The notes under the pieces were generated by a model that was not told where the DNA came from, ran no database searches, and saw only the letters and a list, made by a program, of their open reading frames with translations. A stretch of DNA of 64,000 bases, taken from Heligmosomoides polygyrus polygyrus. Its lineage: Eukaryota; Nematoda; Chromadorea; Rhabditida; Heligmosomidae. Made by a program: the position numbers and the translations under genes. The stretch is from the NCBI GenBank assembly GCA_947396885.1, contig OX377201.1, positions 68,422,983 to 68,486,982 of the forward strand, read 5' to 3'. Within the stretch, counting starts at the first letter, position 1. Each line of letters opens with the position of its first letter. Shown piece by piece: positions 23,490 through 35,300 of this stretch.

Positions 23490-25899
23490 CATGAAGTCTA
23501 GCTACGGCCTTGCCAATTTTATAAAAACAGCAGCGGCTGAGGTTGTTAGGGGTACCGTCCTCTAAGGTATAGATGTTTACAGAGAAGTATTGGCTGTACT
23601 GAGCGAGACCACCCCGAGCCGAGAACCGATTTGGGAAGCATGGCAGGGCAGGCGCCCCATTCTAATGTCTTGCCAACGTCCACTCATAGCTAAATTTATG
23701 AATAAAACAATTCGACAGAAGAGTTTGCATAGTCGAAAACAGACAACTTATGTGCATCACTAGCGCATCGTTGAAGGGACTCATCGTCATCATCACAGTC
23801 ATTAACCTCGTTGCTATCATTAGCATTCAACAGAACCAAGATAGAAACATTATTCACCGGGTGAAGCACCGGAATCACGTGAAATCTCCTAATTACGGCA
23901 GAGTTGATGGTGGATTTGTTTCGTGCACTTTTCGAAGACACCTTTCAGTCGTTTGAGCCGACAAAAGTATTTGATGTAGATCAATCATGGAATCCGACGC
24001 ACTAAGCACAACGCTTTATTGAAGCGCACCGAAATGCCCGCTCGTCCATTACAAGCAGTTTCTTACTAATTTCTGCAAATGCACATACACATACAAGCGG
24101 ATAAGTTGACGCTCCCAAATTCCCCAACATAAGCTCAGAATAGCTCTTTCTTCGACACTGGTCGTCATTCCACCAGTTCTTCACGCTTTTCCTGCTCGTG
24201 AAGCTCGTTGAAGAAGATTTCCTGGAATGCATAAAATAGGAATCCTAGCTTTTGACAAGGCTTTCTATCACAATCCTCAACGGCCGCTCTACACAGGGTG
24301 GTCATTGGATGGTGTGATACATTTCCACTTCCTTCGCTTCCGGCTTCCCTAGATAGCCTGCAAGGCATCGGTAGCGAACCGACACCGACTCGGTCATACT
24401 GCTGGAAAGGGGATTTAGGGAAAGGGTTGGGTGATTTTCGTCAAAACATAGTAATTTGTGTAACATATAGGGCACCCATGAATAGTAGGAATATGCGGAT
24501 TCTTTTGTTTGGAAAAATCGGAAGATGGAAATCGGAACGGATGCGTTCAAAAACGGCCGGAAACCGGAATACGAAGCACGGAAACGGAAATGACATATAT
24601 TCGCCATTTCTTTAAACGTGCGTCTGAAACGGCGTTAGAAGCTGCTTTTATTGACATTTTCTTGCGCTGAACTCTCCGACAGAATCTTCCACAGATTAAT
24701 ACGCATCCTCACCATAGCATAATATAACGAAGCATGATTTCATAATATTGTTGTGACATCCTTCCATCAATAAACGGGAACAAGTGTAGGGTCTCGCCTC
24801 ACTGTCCCCTATATTTCCCACTATTTCAGCACGCAGTCTCTCTACTGTTTCCATATCTAGCGAATTTGTGTTCTACACAATGGTCTGAAACCACGCAGAA
24901 AAATGAAGAAAAAACAATATTAGGATCCAAGTTCTGAAATGATTGGCAAGCATGTCGCATTAGATGAAAAAGCTTGTTATGGAATTAAAAACACGTCTTC
25001 TTGTGCTATGGCAAAGGTAAAGTGGGCACTCACTGACGAAGCAATACTGGTTGGTGCTCCTTATTGCGAAAATATTTTTATTTCGTTTTATAATAAATCA
25101 TAAGCATCTTGCATACAAACTCTGTGGCAGAGGAGCGCTTGCAGTGCTATTCTTCGTTAAATTAGGCCCTCGTCAGAGTAAAAAAATTAGGTAAGCTTTA
25201 AGTTAAGAAAGCTCACCGCTTTCTTCTTGCACTTTCTTGCTTATTAAATTATTTTTCCCAAAAGATTTAAGCACTGTAGTATTTGAATGTTGATGGCATT
25301 ACTGCGTCTCCATGGGGTATAAAAAACGAGCCAGCGTCTTGATCAGTTTACTACAAAAATGCTCGAATACAATAAATAATCCTGTGCTCCACAATTTGGC
25401 ATTTTAGAGAGTAGAACTAGGCGGGTTCCCACAGCGCTAACACAAAGACCCAGGGGTGAGGGGAGCTGCTCCATCCAGAAAAGGTGAATATTAAAAAACT
25501 CGGAACTCACTGCCTCACAAATATAAACGATGGGGACTATAACTGACTTCAGCTCTCAGACGATTCTCGTGCTCCCTAGACGATACTCTCGAATTTTCGA
25601 GGCTGCTCAGCTGGTCCATCACCGTACGCATACGCTCGAAGACGTTGCAAATGGCCCGATCCATCATGTCAACGCGACGGGCCATCCTACAAACCATCAA
25701 GACAGCGGTATGAACTTTCTTATAGCAGCGATGCACATAAAAATACTGAAGATAAGTAAACTCCAAGTTCTGTCATATTGAAAAGGAATACGGTGTTCTC
25801 GTAATATCGATCTAGATATTCCTCTGCCAACGTAGTTTCAGGTGGAATATATGTATATTATTGGCCTGACTTTAGACTTTGGTGCCGTGCTCAGAGGCC
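23490..25899. other. Stretch without a recognised gene
   Basis: No domain or RNA gene is visible over 2.4 kb. The minus frames at 24002-24232 and 24302-24607 are open but unremarkable. A word CTAACACAAAGACCCAGGGGT at about 25437 recurs as CTAACGCAAAGACACAGGGGT near 59713, suggesting a shared old repeat. Confidence 0.35.
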
Positions 25900-26745
25900 T
25901 AAAAGCGGCTCGAGGCGTTAGACTTGGCGTACTACCCGGACGAGCGCTCCACCCGTGCCTCCAGCTAAGAGCACTTTGCGAGACCCCGAATTGTCCAGCA
26001 ACCCACTCTGTGTTCCACCGTTGACCGTTGATGACAAATGATCTTCTCGCGTTCGCATCGTTCTGCGAGCTACGAAAATGACCAAAGGGGCGGCACACTG
26101 TCCTTATTATGACAACACCTGCACCCGTCGCCGGCTTCGCCGGCGCCGTACGCTGGACGTGCGGACCACGCCAAGCTTGCCGGCTTCGCCGGCTTCGGGT
26201 ATGGCGGACCACACTGGGAACGTAGCCCAAACCTAGCTAGGGATGATTCCTCACCCAGCGCCGGTCGCCGGCTTCGCCGGCAACCAACGCTGTGTAAGAA
26301 GCATCCCTAGCGTCGAAGTCGTACATGTTGAAACAAACGCCTACTACAGATCGACCGATGCCTTGCTGAATATCAGTCACATCCCAGTACAGCGCTCAGA
26401 GAAATGTCCGCAGCACTCCTGCTTCGTCTATGGTTGTGTTCACAACCTATTGCAGCTCGTCCAACCTATTCGAATTACTGGTTTCTGTCCAGTCGTCGTG
26501 CTTTAAACCACGAGGTGTGATGAATTTCGGAAAGGGTGACTTAAGACAAAAAATACTATCGTCCTGTGCATATAGTCGTATGTAGACTGGTCAAAGCACT
26601 GCCGAAAATAGAGGACCAAGGAGCAAGGCTTGGTTAAAACCGTAGTCGAACCGAGCGTAGGTCCAACGAACTGGCTGACCTCTCCTGGTCCACCGCTTAA
26701 AATTGGAAGACCTTGGCAGGTAGAAATAGCTTAGAAATCCAGCGC
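25900..26745. repeat. Dispersed repeat R1, copy 1, with GCCGGC hairpins
   Basis: From about 26200 (GGGAACGTAGCCCAAACCTAG) to 26745 the sequence matches 49330-49785: shared words include CCTATTGCAGCTC, GTCCAGTCGTCGTGCTTTAA, GGTGTGATGAATT and GGCAGGTAGAAA. The GC-rich head contains GCCGGCTTCGCCGGC, a perfect hairpin, three times between 26125 and 26282. A related head fragment occurs at 47975-48120. The family is not coding and I cannot name it. Confidence 0.75.
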
Positions 26746-26809
26746 GCGAAATATATATGCTCTTGAGATCAAAGTGAACAATTTCCAAATCAAAAGAAGC
26801 GTATTCCAG

Positions 26810-27255
26810 ACCATGACATTGACCAATCAATAATATCGGTTGATATTGATTGCTTGATGGAAGCTTCAACAGGTGGCTAATTAGGTGGTCGACCTTCCGT
26901 CGGTCATTATAATCACGAACACCCACAGAGATCGATTAAGTCTGAGAGAGAACAGATGAAACGATCGATAATACCGATCGATATAGGGTCCGAGAGGATA
27001 CGATATCAGCGCTCAAAATATCAATAATATCGGCCGATATTGACTGCCTGTGCGAAACTTCGTCATAGTGGCTGATTTCCTGATCGACCTTCAGTCGGCC
27101 ATCATAATCACGGAACACCCACCTAGATCGATGAGGTCTGGAGAGAACCGATAACGACGCTCAAGAATGGATAATATCGATCGATATTGATTTTCTGAGC
27201 GACTAATAGGACCGAATCCCCGATCGAAACACCATCGGCCATCATAATATGCTGT
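26810..27255. repeat. Imperfect tandem repeat, about 170 bp, with AATATCGATCGATATT palindromes
   Basis: Three degraded units each contain a palindrome of the AATATCGRYCGATATTG type, a GTCGGYCATYATAATCACG block and a GAACACCCAC block. It directly follows repeat R1. The palindrome resembles the core of the 108-bp array at 55.9 kb. Confidence 0.65.
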
Positions 27256-27284
27256 TGCTAATGTTAAGGAGTCTTCTGCATCCC

Positions 27285-27470
27285 GACCACACTTATGCTC
27301 TCGCCAAAATTTCGAATATTCGAATGGCTTCGAATACCGAAAATTTTCGAGCATTCGAAATCGAATACATTTCTGAATATTCGAATTCGAGTACATTCGA
27401 AAAACGCGATTTTTCGAATATTCGAATTCGACTATTCGATTCGAATATTCGAATTCGAATGAAAAATCAG
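27285..27470. repeat. TTCGAA-rich dispersed repeat, copy 2
   Basis: CTTATGCTCTCGCCAAAATT followed by TCGAATATTCGAATGGCTTCG is the reverse complement of the right end of the 30.75-31.40 kb copy (GCGAGAGCACAACTATA edge). This shows a defined end to the family. Confidence 0.65.
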
Positions 27471-28146
27471 GCTGGCTGATAGACATGATAGACAGCCTGG
27501 ATGAAAAATGGAAGCAATACACAAAGGATTCCTTCCTAGTTAAGCACGAGGTTTTTATCGACAGGCTTCTCATAAACCCCTTATGGACGGTAAAAATGAG
27601 GTCGCCGTCTTATACATAGCAGAATCAAAAGGCTTATGGATGCATCTAATTTTCTTGCTTGCTAGAACACGAATTTTTTCTAAAGGAGTACTTGTGTGTT
27701 GTGAAGTGCTACTCATGAGGAACAAACGGAAGGTTTACAAGACAATTGAAGGGGAAACCATCTGCTTGAGCCACTGCAAGCTTCTAGGTCACTTCAAAAT
27801 GATCATTTTTGGAATTGGTGGGTGACTGACTGACCGACGAAGAAGTATTACGTGTAAATCTAAAGCAAATCTGTCTGCTCATCCAAAAACGTGGAATATC
27901 ACACTGTCAATTTGGCGACCACAACGTGTATTACAGATAGCTAGGAATAGGCCAGTCATGAGGGCCAGTCTCAATTCTTTCTAGTGATTCGCACAAATAA
28001 TTGGTAGAAACAGATATTTCTTATTTGCGAAGAACTTGTTGCGCATTATTGCTACTTCCTCTCAGAATTTATCGCTCTATCTGAGCAAATAATTTATGTT
28101 TCAACGTTGTTTTACATTTCTGTTCTTGAAGGACTTACTGAACTAT

Positions 28147-28490
28147 GTCGAAGGAGCAATTCGAACGATATTTTATTTTAACTCCAAATTGGGACAATCC
28201 GCGGCCGAGACAGCTCTACACACTTCAATCAAGTGTGAGGGTCTAATAGTGTTGGAGAAAGCATATGCTCTCAATATTGTGCGCCAGTGGTTCAGTAAAT
28301 TTCGGACCGGAGATTTCAGCCTCGAAGATGACTCCCGTAGCTGTCGACCTAGAGCAATCCTGGACAACGAGTTGAGGAAATTGGTAGAAGCTGAAAAATC
28401 CCAAACAGTTCGCGGGATCGCGAAAGAGCTAGATGTCAGGGAAACTGCAGTTGCGGATGCATTGAAACGCCTTGGGAAGGTTAAAAAGGG
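28147..28490 (+). pseudogene. Mariner transposase N-terminal fragment
   Basis: The frame gives AIRTIFYFNSKLGQSAAETA, IVRQWFSKFRTGDFSLEDDSR, AILDNELRKLVEAEKSQTVR and ELDVRETAVADALKRLGKVKK: both helix-turn-helix motifs and the linker of a SETMAR-like mariner transposase. The catalytic domain is absent, and homology stops after about residue 130. It is a truncated relic about 900 bp below the last pkd-2 exon. Confidence 0.85.
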
Positions 28491-28879
28491 AATCCTGGCA
28501 CCTATTGAGCGATGTCTGCGGCACATCCTCTCAAGCATCAAAGTCATAAAAGTCAATAATTCTATAGTTTTATAAAAACTTCTGTCGGAACTCACAAAAG
28601 CGAACAAAAGGATCAGCCGTAAGGTGCGGAAAATGCAGTAAAGATCGAATGCGAGAATGAAGGGAAACGAAGTGTAAAGGTGGATAAATCCGTACGGAGA
28701 ACAAACGTACACCTAACAGATACGCCTTTCGAAACCTCATGGATTGTTCTTTGATTTCCATCCCTCTGGTAGTTGGTCGATAAACACCCTATATGTGATC
28801 AACATGCGCCGTCTGCAGTTCATGTGTCGTCGGCAGTAAACCCCGCTGTTGCGGCGGGCTTTGGACAGCGCGAAGGCCC

Positions 28880-29033
28880 TCAGAATGATTGTAATGATAG
28901 TGATAATGATGATAATGATGACTCCGCAAACTCAGTAGATGCTATGAGCCGATCAACATCTCCCGTCAACACCTTGTATGTCGTCACCAGGGCAGACCCG
29001 CTGTCGCCGCGGGCCTCGGACAGCGCGGCGAAG
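28880..29033 (-). CDS. pkd-2: Possible additional C-terminal exon of pkd-2
   Basis: After the acceptor TCTGCAG a frame opens reading FAALSEARGDSGSALVTTYK then VLTGDVDRLIASTEF, ending at TGA about 28880. It joins in phase to the 29.4-kb exon if that exon uses the donor GCAGT/gtagct (29387) in place of running to its TAG. The text YKVLTGDVDRL resembles the start of the polycystin-2 coiled coil (FQVLVRRVDRM in human). Against it: a degraded copy of the same about 85 bp lies just downstream (28800-28880), and the rest of the coiled coil is missing. Treat as a candidate. Confidence 0.3.
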
Positions 29034-29382
29034 CTGCAGACATGACTCATGCCTCTCCCGATTGTATATAGTAAAGAGGAGGACTGGCACTGGGTCCTAT
29101 TCGCTTCTGGGTACCTCCTGACTCGAGTATAGCACAATCGCTGTACATCAACGATAGAACATAGAGTGAGTTGCTTGACAATTCAGGTGTGCTCTTAGCT
29201 GGAGGTCGGAAACGCTCGCGCGGGTGGAGCGCTTGGCCGGGCAATACACCACCACAACATCTTGAGACGATTTCGGCTTCTGAGGATGATGACAAGGTCG
29301 AAACCCCAGTCCAGTGATAGATATTCCATCCCAAAACCTCGTTGGCAGAAGAATACAAAGAACTGTATGATGAAGACATGAG

Positions 29383-32300
29383 CTACACTGCCGATGAGCG
29401 GTACTCTTCGTCGATGAGGTTTCTGCGCTTAACCTGATCTCGGATTTCGTTGCCGATTTCGATGAGCGCCTGCAAGCATGGATGAAATGTTTAGATAGCT
29501 GCTGGCCACAAAGCAGCCGAAAACACTACCGGAAGATGACAAAAGCATTTCCTTACATTGTCGTCGACTTCATCAGTAGCCGTAATGTCAAGCTTATTGA
29601 AGGCGTTCGCGATGTCTTCCTCATTGTATCCGGCTCTAGAATGTGACAGATTGAAATAATTCTAGTGGAATGAGTGTGCTGATAGGATTTCTGTGTGACG
29701 ACCTGGGGCCACATTCATCAACGACTTACAGCAATATAACGGTGAAAATACTGCCGAATCCCTGATAGCGCGGTGGACTTCCAGAAGCGTCCCCGGAAAC
29801 TTGTGCTGCGTTTGCCTTTCAGAAAATTTCGATATTCCACTATATGTGAGAGAGATAGTCCTAGTAATCGTCGCTAAGAGTTAACCATTAAAAGTGTGTT
29901 TTGCCCTCATTGAGTGAGGTATTTAAAGGGATGTATGAAGACGAGGAAGTATTTTTCTGACCGAGTTGTGTATTTACCACGCGACAGTTGTTACCATTGT
30001 TAATATTTCTAAAGTAAAGTAATGCACATTACTTGAGGGCCTACATCATCAAGTCCAACTTGTAGTCGTTGTAAGTGGCCACTTTCGCATCTTCCTTTCC
30101 TCTTCGAACGAGTTTCTGTAAGCAAAACCATTTTTCAGGGTTGTCTTAAACACCCACATATATTGTTGACTGTAAAACGAACTGTTCCACTGTTTGATTT
30201 ACAGCACTTTAAGAGCGCACAGCGGTAGCAGCAGTATAACCTGGTCAAGAAGGACTGTAAGCTACCAGCTTTACACTTGGCTTTTTGGAACAAAACCTTC
30301 TTCAGAAACTCGTCGAGCTTCTGTATTTCACCTACCGTGATCTATAACAGCGAGAACTAACAAGGGAAGGGTCCGAAGCGTATGTCTGAACGGGGGAGCA
30401 AGTCATATAGGGAGAATCATCACCCTCAATTACTTCAAAAATTTGTTTATTTTTTGCCAAGTCGGTAAACCCAAGGAGTAGTGGGTCCTTGAAGTCACAA
30501 TGGAATACGGCGCACCACGATTTTGGGGGTCTTGTACGCCCACGATGCCTCTGCCATCGAGCGGCTCGGGGCGCAGTGGAAGAGGGGTTGCTTCATACGA
30601 GAAACGTCGGGGGTTCGGTTCTTGTGCGCTGCTGCATTTTTGCATTTCGACTGACTGGTTGAGATTTGGGGATTCTCATCGACGTCTATACCATTTTCAG
30701 ACGTTTCCTGTCATTTGCCAGCTGTACGCTATGGAGAGTACTACAGTTGTGCTCGAATGACCTATTCGAATAGGTATTTGAATGATTTTCATTCGAATTT
30801 GAATATTCGAATTCGAATGTTTAAAAAAACGCGTTTTTCGAATGTATTCGAATTCGAATGTTCAAAAAATCGCGTTTTTCGAATGTATTCGAATTCGAGT
30901 GTTCAAATAATCGCGTTTTTCGAATGTATTCGAATTCGAATGTTCAAAAAATCGCTTTTTTCGAATGTATTCGAATTCGAGTGTTCAAAAAATCGCGTAT
31001 TTCGAATGTATTCGAATTCGAATGTTCAAAAAATCGCTTTTTTCGAATGTATTCGAATTCGAATGTTCAAAAAATCGCATTTTTCGAATGTATTCGAACT
31101 CGAGTGTTCAAAAAATCGCGTTTTTCGAATGTATTCGAATTTGAATGTTCAAAAAATCGCATTTTTCGAATGTATTCGAATTCGAATGTTCAAAAAATCG
31201 CTTTTTTCGAGTGTATTCGAATTCGAATGTTCAAAAAATCGCATTTTTCGAATGTATTCGAACTCGAGTGTTCAAAAAATCGCATTTTTCGAATGTATTC
31301 GAATTCGAAGGTTCGAAAAATCACGTTTTTCGAATGTATTCGAAACTCGAAAATTGCCGGTATTCGAAACCATTCGAATATTCGAAAATTTTGCGAGAGC
31401 ACAACTATAACTAGACACTAGAGTACCTTTCTTGCGACCTATTTATTACTGACGGAATTTTTAACCACAACGTCTTCGTCAACTTCAAGTTCATGTGCTG
31501 CGAAGTCCCTTAGTATGCTGGCCGTCCGTTCGACCGGCTTGATTTCTTCCCTCGAAGGTTCCTTGTCTAAAGATGGCACACTCTTCAGCGTGAGCAAGTG
31601 GATGACCACTTGAGCATCTTCAGACATTGTTGGTGTTAGGTTTTAGAAAATCCTCAGCAGACCTCTGATTTCCAGATGACAGGCAAAGATGAGGGAAAGA
31701 GTGTATCGATGCCGTTTAGATTAATTGCGGAATCCACAGATCGCGTTTCTCATTTGAACCACCTCCTACGTCACACCCTGGTCTGTTTTGAAAAGCCGAG
31801 CAGGATGGCTTTTTCCGAGGTCATTGGTCCATGTATGGAAACAGACTGTGAGGACTCTGTAGCCTTTAGACGCTGCCCGTATTGTGCCCATGCACATTCT
31901 ACCTGTGTAGAAACCTGTGTTCTACCTTACTGATGTTGAACATTTCTACATCATCATGTCGAATACCACAGCATTCGGCTGGAAAATTTGGCATAAACAC
32001 GTCTGAAAATGGTATAAACGTCAGAATCCCCAAATATCAACCAGCCAGTTGAAATGCAAGAATGCAGCAGCGCAGAAGAACCAAACTCCCGACCTTCCTC
32101 GCATGAAGCAACCCCACCTCCGCTGCGCTCCGAGCCGCTTGCCGGCAGAGGCATCGCGAGCGTACAAGACACCAAACTCGTGATGCGCCGCATTCCATTG
32201 TGACTTCAAGGATCCCTACTCCTTGGGTTTAACGCCTTGGCAAAAAATAAACAAATTTTTGAACCAATTGAGGGCTGAGGATTCTCCCCATTGACTTGTT

Positions 32301-35300
32301 CTCCCCATGTCATGACTTCCGTATCACGGAGTCATGATACTTCAACCGATTGTCGGTTGAGGGTCTGCCGGCCTGGAAGCAAGATCAATAGACTGCCCGC
32401 CCCTTGGAAATTGTATACAAGCAGTTGCCTCAGGGCAGAGGCACAGCTCGGTAGTTCCTCGCTCCCGTTCGACACACACAGCTCGACGGTTCTTCGCTCC
32501 GGTTCGATGCTTCGACGCTCAGCGTACATCGCCTCGCAAGGTCCTGCTCAGGCCTCGACCGGCAGCCATAGGGACCCGGACAGCCTATCCTGTCCAAGGC
32601 CCGTACCATAACGAAGAGGCTCAGGGTCAACAAGACCCAGCCCAATTCACTAAACAACTAAACTAGAAGGGTACAAGCCAACAGGCCTACACTAACGTAA
32701 AAGGGACGAGACAACCAAAACTAAAGACTCACAGTAAGAGTGTTCTTCATTTTGATGTATCGATTATAAGGCACAATAAACGATAAGTAAAGAAACTTGA
32801 GTAGTTTGAATGTACCACACGAACCACCGAATACTATTGGATCCTTCTGCAATCCAAACACCCCGTCCAGACGTACGCTTCGACCCTTCCCTTGTAAATG
32901 TGCTCTTCATCATCGGTAAAGGCGGCAATTCGATGCGAATAGCGATACTGCGGTGTCTTGGAAGTAGTGAACATGGAAACTTACCTTGCGGACCCAGTCA
33001 AAGATTCCTTCACCATCCTGCTGCCTAGCGAGCTCGGCCTTCACTTCGACGTAGGAGTCATTGATGATGGCGAGGAACATGTTCTGGAAGTCGTTCACAT
33101 CTCATTTCCTATCAATTCTTTGATATGAAGATGAAAATCCACCAGAAGCACGAAGAAGACGAAGAACACATAAGTGATGAAAAAAATTGGACCAAGGACT
33201 CGGTTTGTTCTCTCAAGGGCGCCAAAGTTGAAGTCGCCAAGAATGGTACGAAGCAGTGCGAACACTGAGCTGTAGAAAGTGGAGTAGTCAGCTATCTGAA
33301 AAGCGCACAGCCAGATCTTCTGGAGGATAAGCGAAAATCCTTCCTTGCTCTGACCATGAGTTTAAGACATGTGCATGTTATGTAAGACCGAAAGATTCCG
33401 TCGTTTTAGTGCTTCGAATTTTCTCTCTTTATTTAGGTTTTAGGGCGCGTGTAGCGCAGTCGGAGGAGGCGCCGACGGTCGCGTGCACCCGATACCAGGT
33501 TCCTGGTTCGGATTTTCCGCCCAGGCCAACCAAGCCTTCCATCCCTCCGTGGTCGGTGAATTGGTACCACACGTGTCTGGGAAGGATAAAGCGCTGACTT
33601 GTTCATCGGCTGGCCACCGCAAGTGATTGTATGGCCAAATACGCATTCATATCGCCTCCACGACATCCCGTAGAAGTAGAATGCGCTGGCGCATCCCAAA
33701 AGTGGTTGAGTAACGCCATCCTTTATCCGTTATCCTTTATTTAGGTTTTATATGTATTTCACTACACAACTTAATAGATTACGAACAATACGTTAAATAA
33801 GGGGCCTTGTAAAAACTGAAGAGATGAAGCCCCTTTTCGTGAGAAAATAAAGGCCCAATTTTCATGTCTTGGAGTTTCCTCGTTTGGATCCCTGATATGC
33901 TAATGCAGAATTAGATCGAAATCTAGGCTCTACGTTACAAGGATTAGTCTAAAAGGTCAGCACTAAAGTATAGTCACAAGAGACTTCAAACAGAGATATA
34001 GAACTTCCAAATTACGTTTTCCCAGACTGAACTCGATTAACCTTAATGATCTCTGCACAATTTAATACAAGGTTTGATGTGACGAAAGGTATCCTGCTTG
34101 GTCGTCTCATTGCAGAACAAAACGAAAGCGTCTCGATTGATATTAGGGCAGTAGCGACCCAAAGCCTCAATATCACTCTGAAAATATCCTTTTGTTCTTT
34201 ATTACTGGCACAATTCAGAAAGGAGGGTTTGTGAATTAGAGTTAGTTATGCCGATAAGAGTCTCAGAATAACGCATGAAAATTTATTGAACATTTGTTCC
34301 GCTCTGTTAAATAAAGAATTCTTACTCTTCCAAGCGGCAACTCCAAATAACGCGTTGATAAATCATCTGTACCAAAACTAGAGGAAATGTACTTGAAAAT
34401 TACATTTCATTTTGCTGAAGCCAAATGCATGTTGCTTTCTCAGCTTTACTTTATCAAGTATATTGGAACGCTTTCAGAGGCCCAATCATTTCGGGTAAAG
34501 GAAGGTTTCAAAAATGTTTTTTGACCGTTCGTGAGGTGTAATTGATCAAATCTTCACGGATAGAAGGCTACTACCAGCAGTCGCTATTGGCAGGAATATG
34601 CATAATGTAATGCCTTTTAAAATAATTGAAAAGGCTAGCAAAAGTCTGAAGTTGTGCTAAATTGAATGAAAAAGCAACGAACGGCGGAAACCTTGGATCA
34701 ACCTGATACTATTGGTAAGTAGGATCATACTAACTTTTTTTTTACCAATCAGCAATTTCACACCTGCGGCCAGATTCATCAACGGCTTACGTAACTTTAA
34801 CGGATAATTGTAAGCTTATTAAGCGATATGGTGAGCGATAAGCCGCGTTATCTGAGCTTTTAACGCGGCTTGTCGCTCACCATATCGCTTGATAAGCTTA
34901 CAATTCTTGGCTAAAGTTACGCAAGACGTTGATGAATCCGACCCCTGAATGACTAAGACACATAGTGCGACCGATCCTCACTCTTACCGGGTAATTTTCT
35001 TTCAGTTCTTCTCGTTCCTCTCTATCTCTGCCCTTTTACCATGCCTTACAAGATGCAGGCAGAAGAGTCACTTTAGGATGAATACACGAGGCCTTTGGTG
35101 TTTCTGGAAGTAAAGCTCACGCTGCTGCTGTATCATTTCAATACGAGGCTAGGAATCTCAATCGAGTCTTGCAATCAAATTTGTTTTTCTTATAGGGTCA
35201 AGACAAATTCGAATAGTAACGAAGAGTTCGTTTTCTTAGCTTTTAGCTGGACCAGAGTAAGGCTCCTAAAATTCAGTATGCTGCACTGTTTAGCACTGTG

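Larger units (their letters stand above)
30376..32322. mobile_element. Element with long inverted arms, each holding a tRNA-like sequence, around a small ORF (copy A)
   Basis: The left arm (about 30376-30740) and right arm (about 31960-32322) are reverse complements along some 360 bp. Shared words include TTTTTTGCCAAG, CCTTGAAGTCACAATGGAAT, GCGCAGYGGARGWGGGGTTGC, and CATTTTCAGACG. Each arm has a tRNA-like segment; in the left arm the A-box-like GGGGCGCAGTGGA is at about 30569 and the B-box-like GGTTCGGTTCT at 30612. Between the arms lie a 41-bp tandem array and a minus-strand ORF (31627-31439) homologous to the ORF in the element at 61903-63316. It sits inside a pkd-2 intron. I know of no described family with this layout. 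Confidence 0.7.

Noticed and set aside
30715..31421. Frames of 187-231 codons reading [11 protein letters not shown] repeats
   Set aside because: A 41-bp tandem unit cycles through three frames; the text is AT-repeat translation, not protein.
33409..33699. Protein-coding frames of 60-90 codons across the SINE
   Set aside because: The same frames appear in each SINE copy because of shared sequence; target duplications and tails show the DNA is a SINE.
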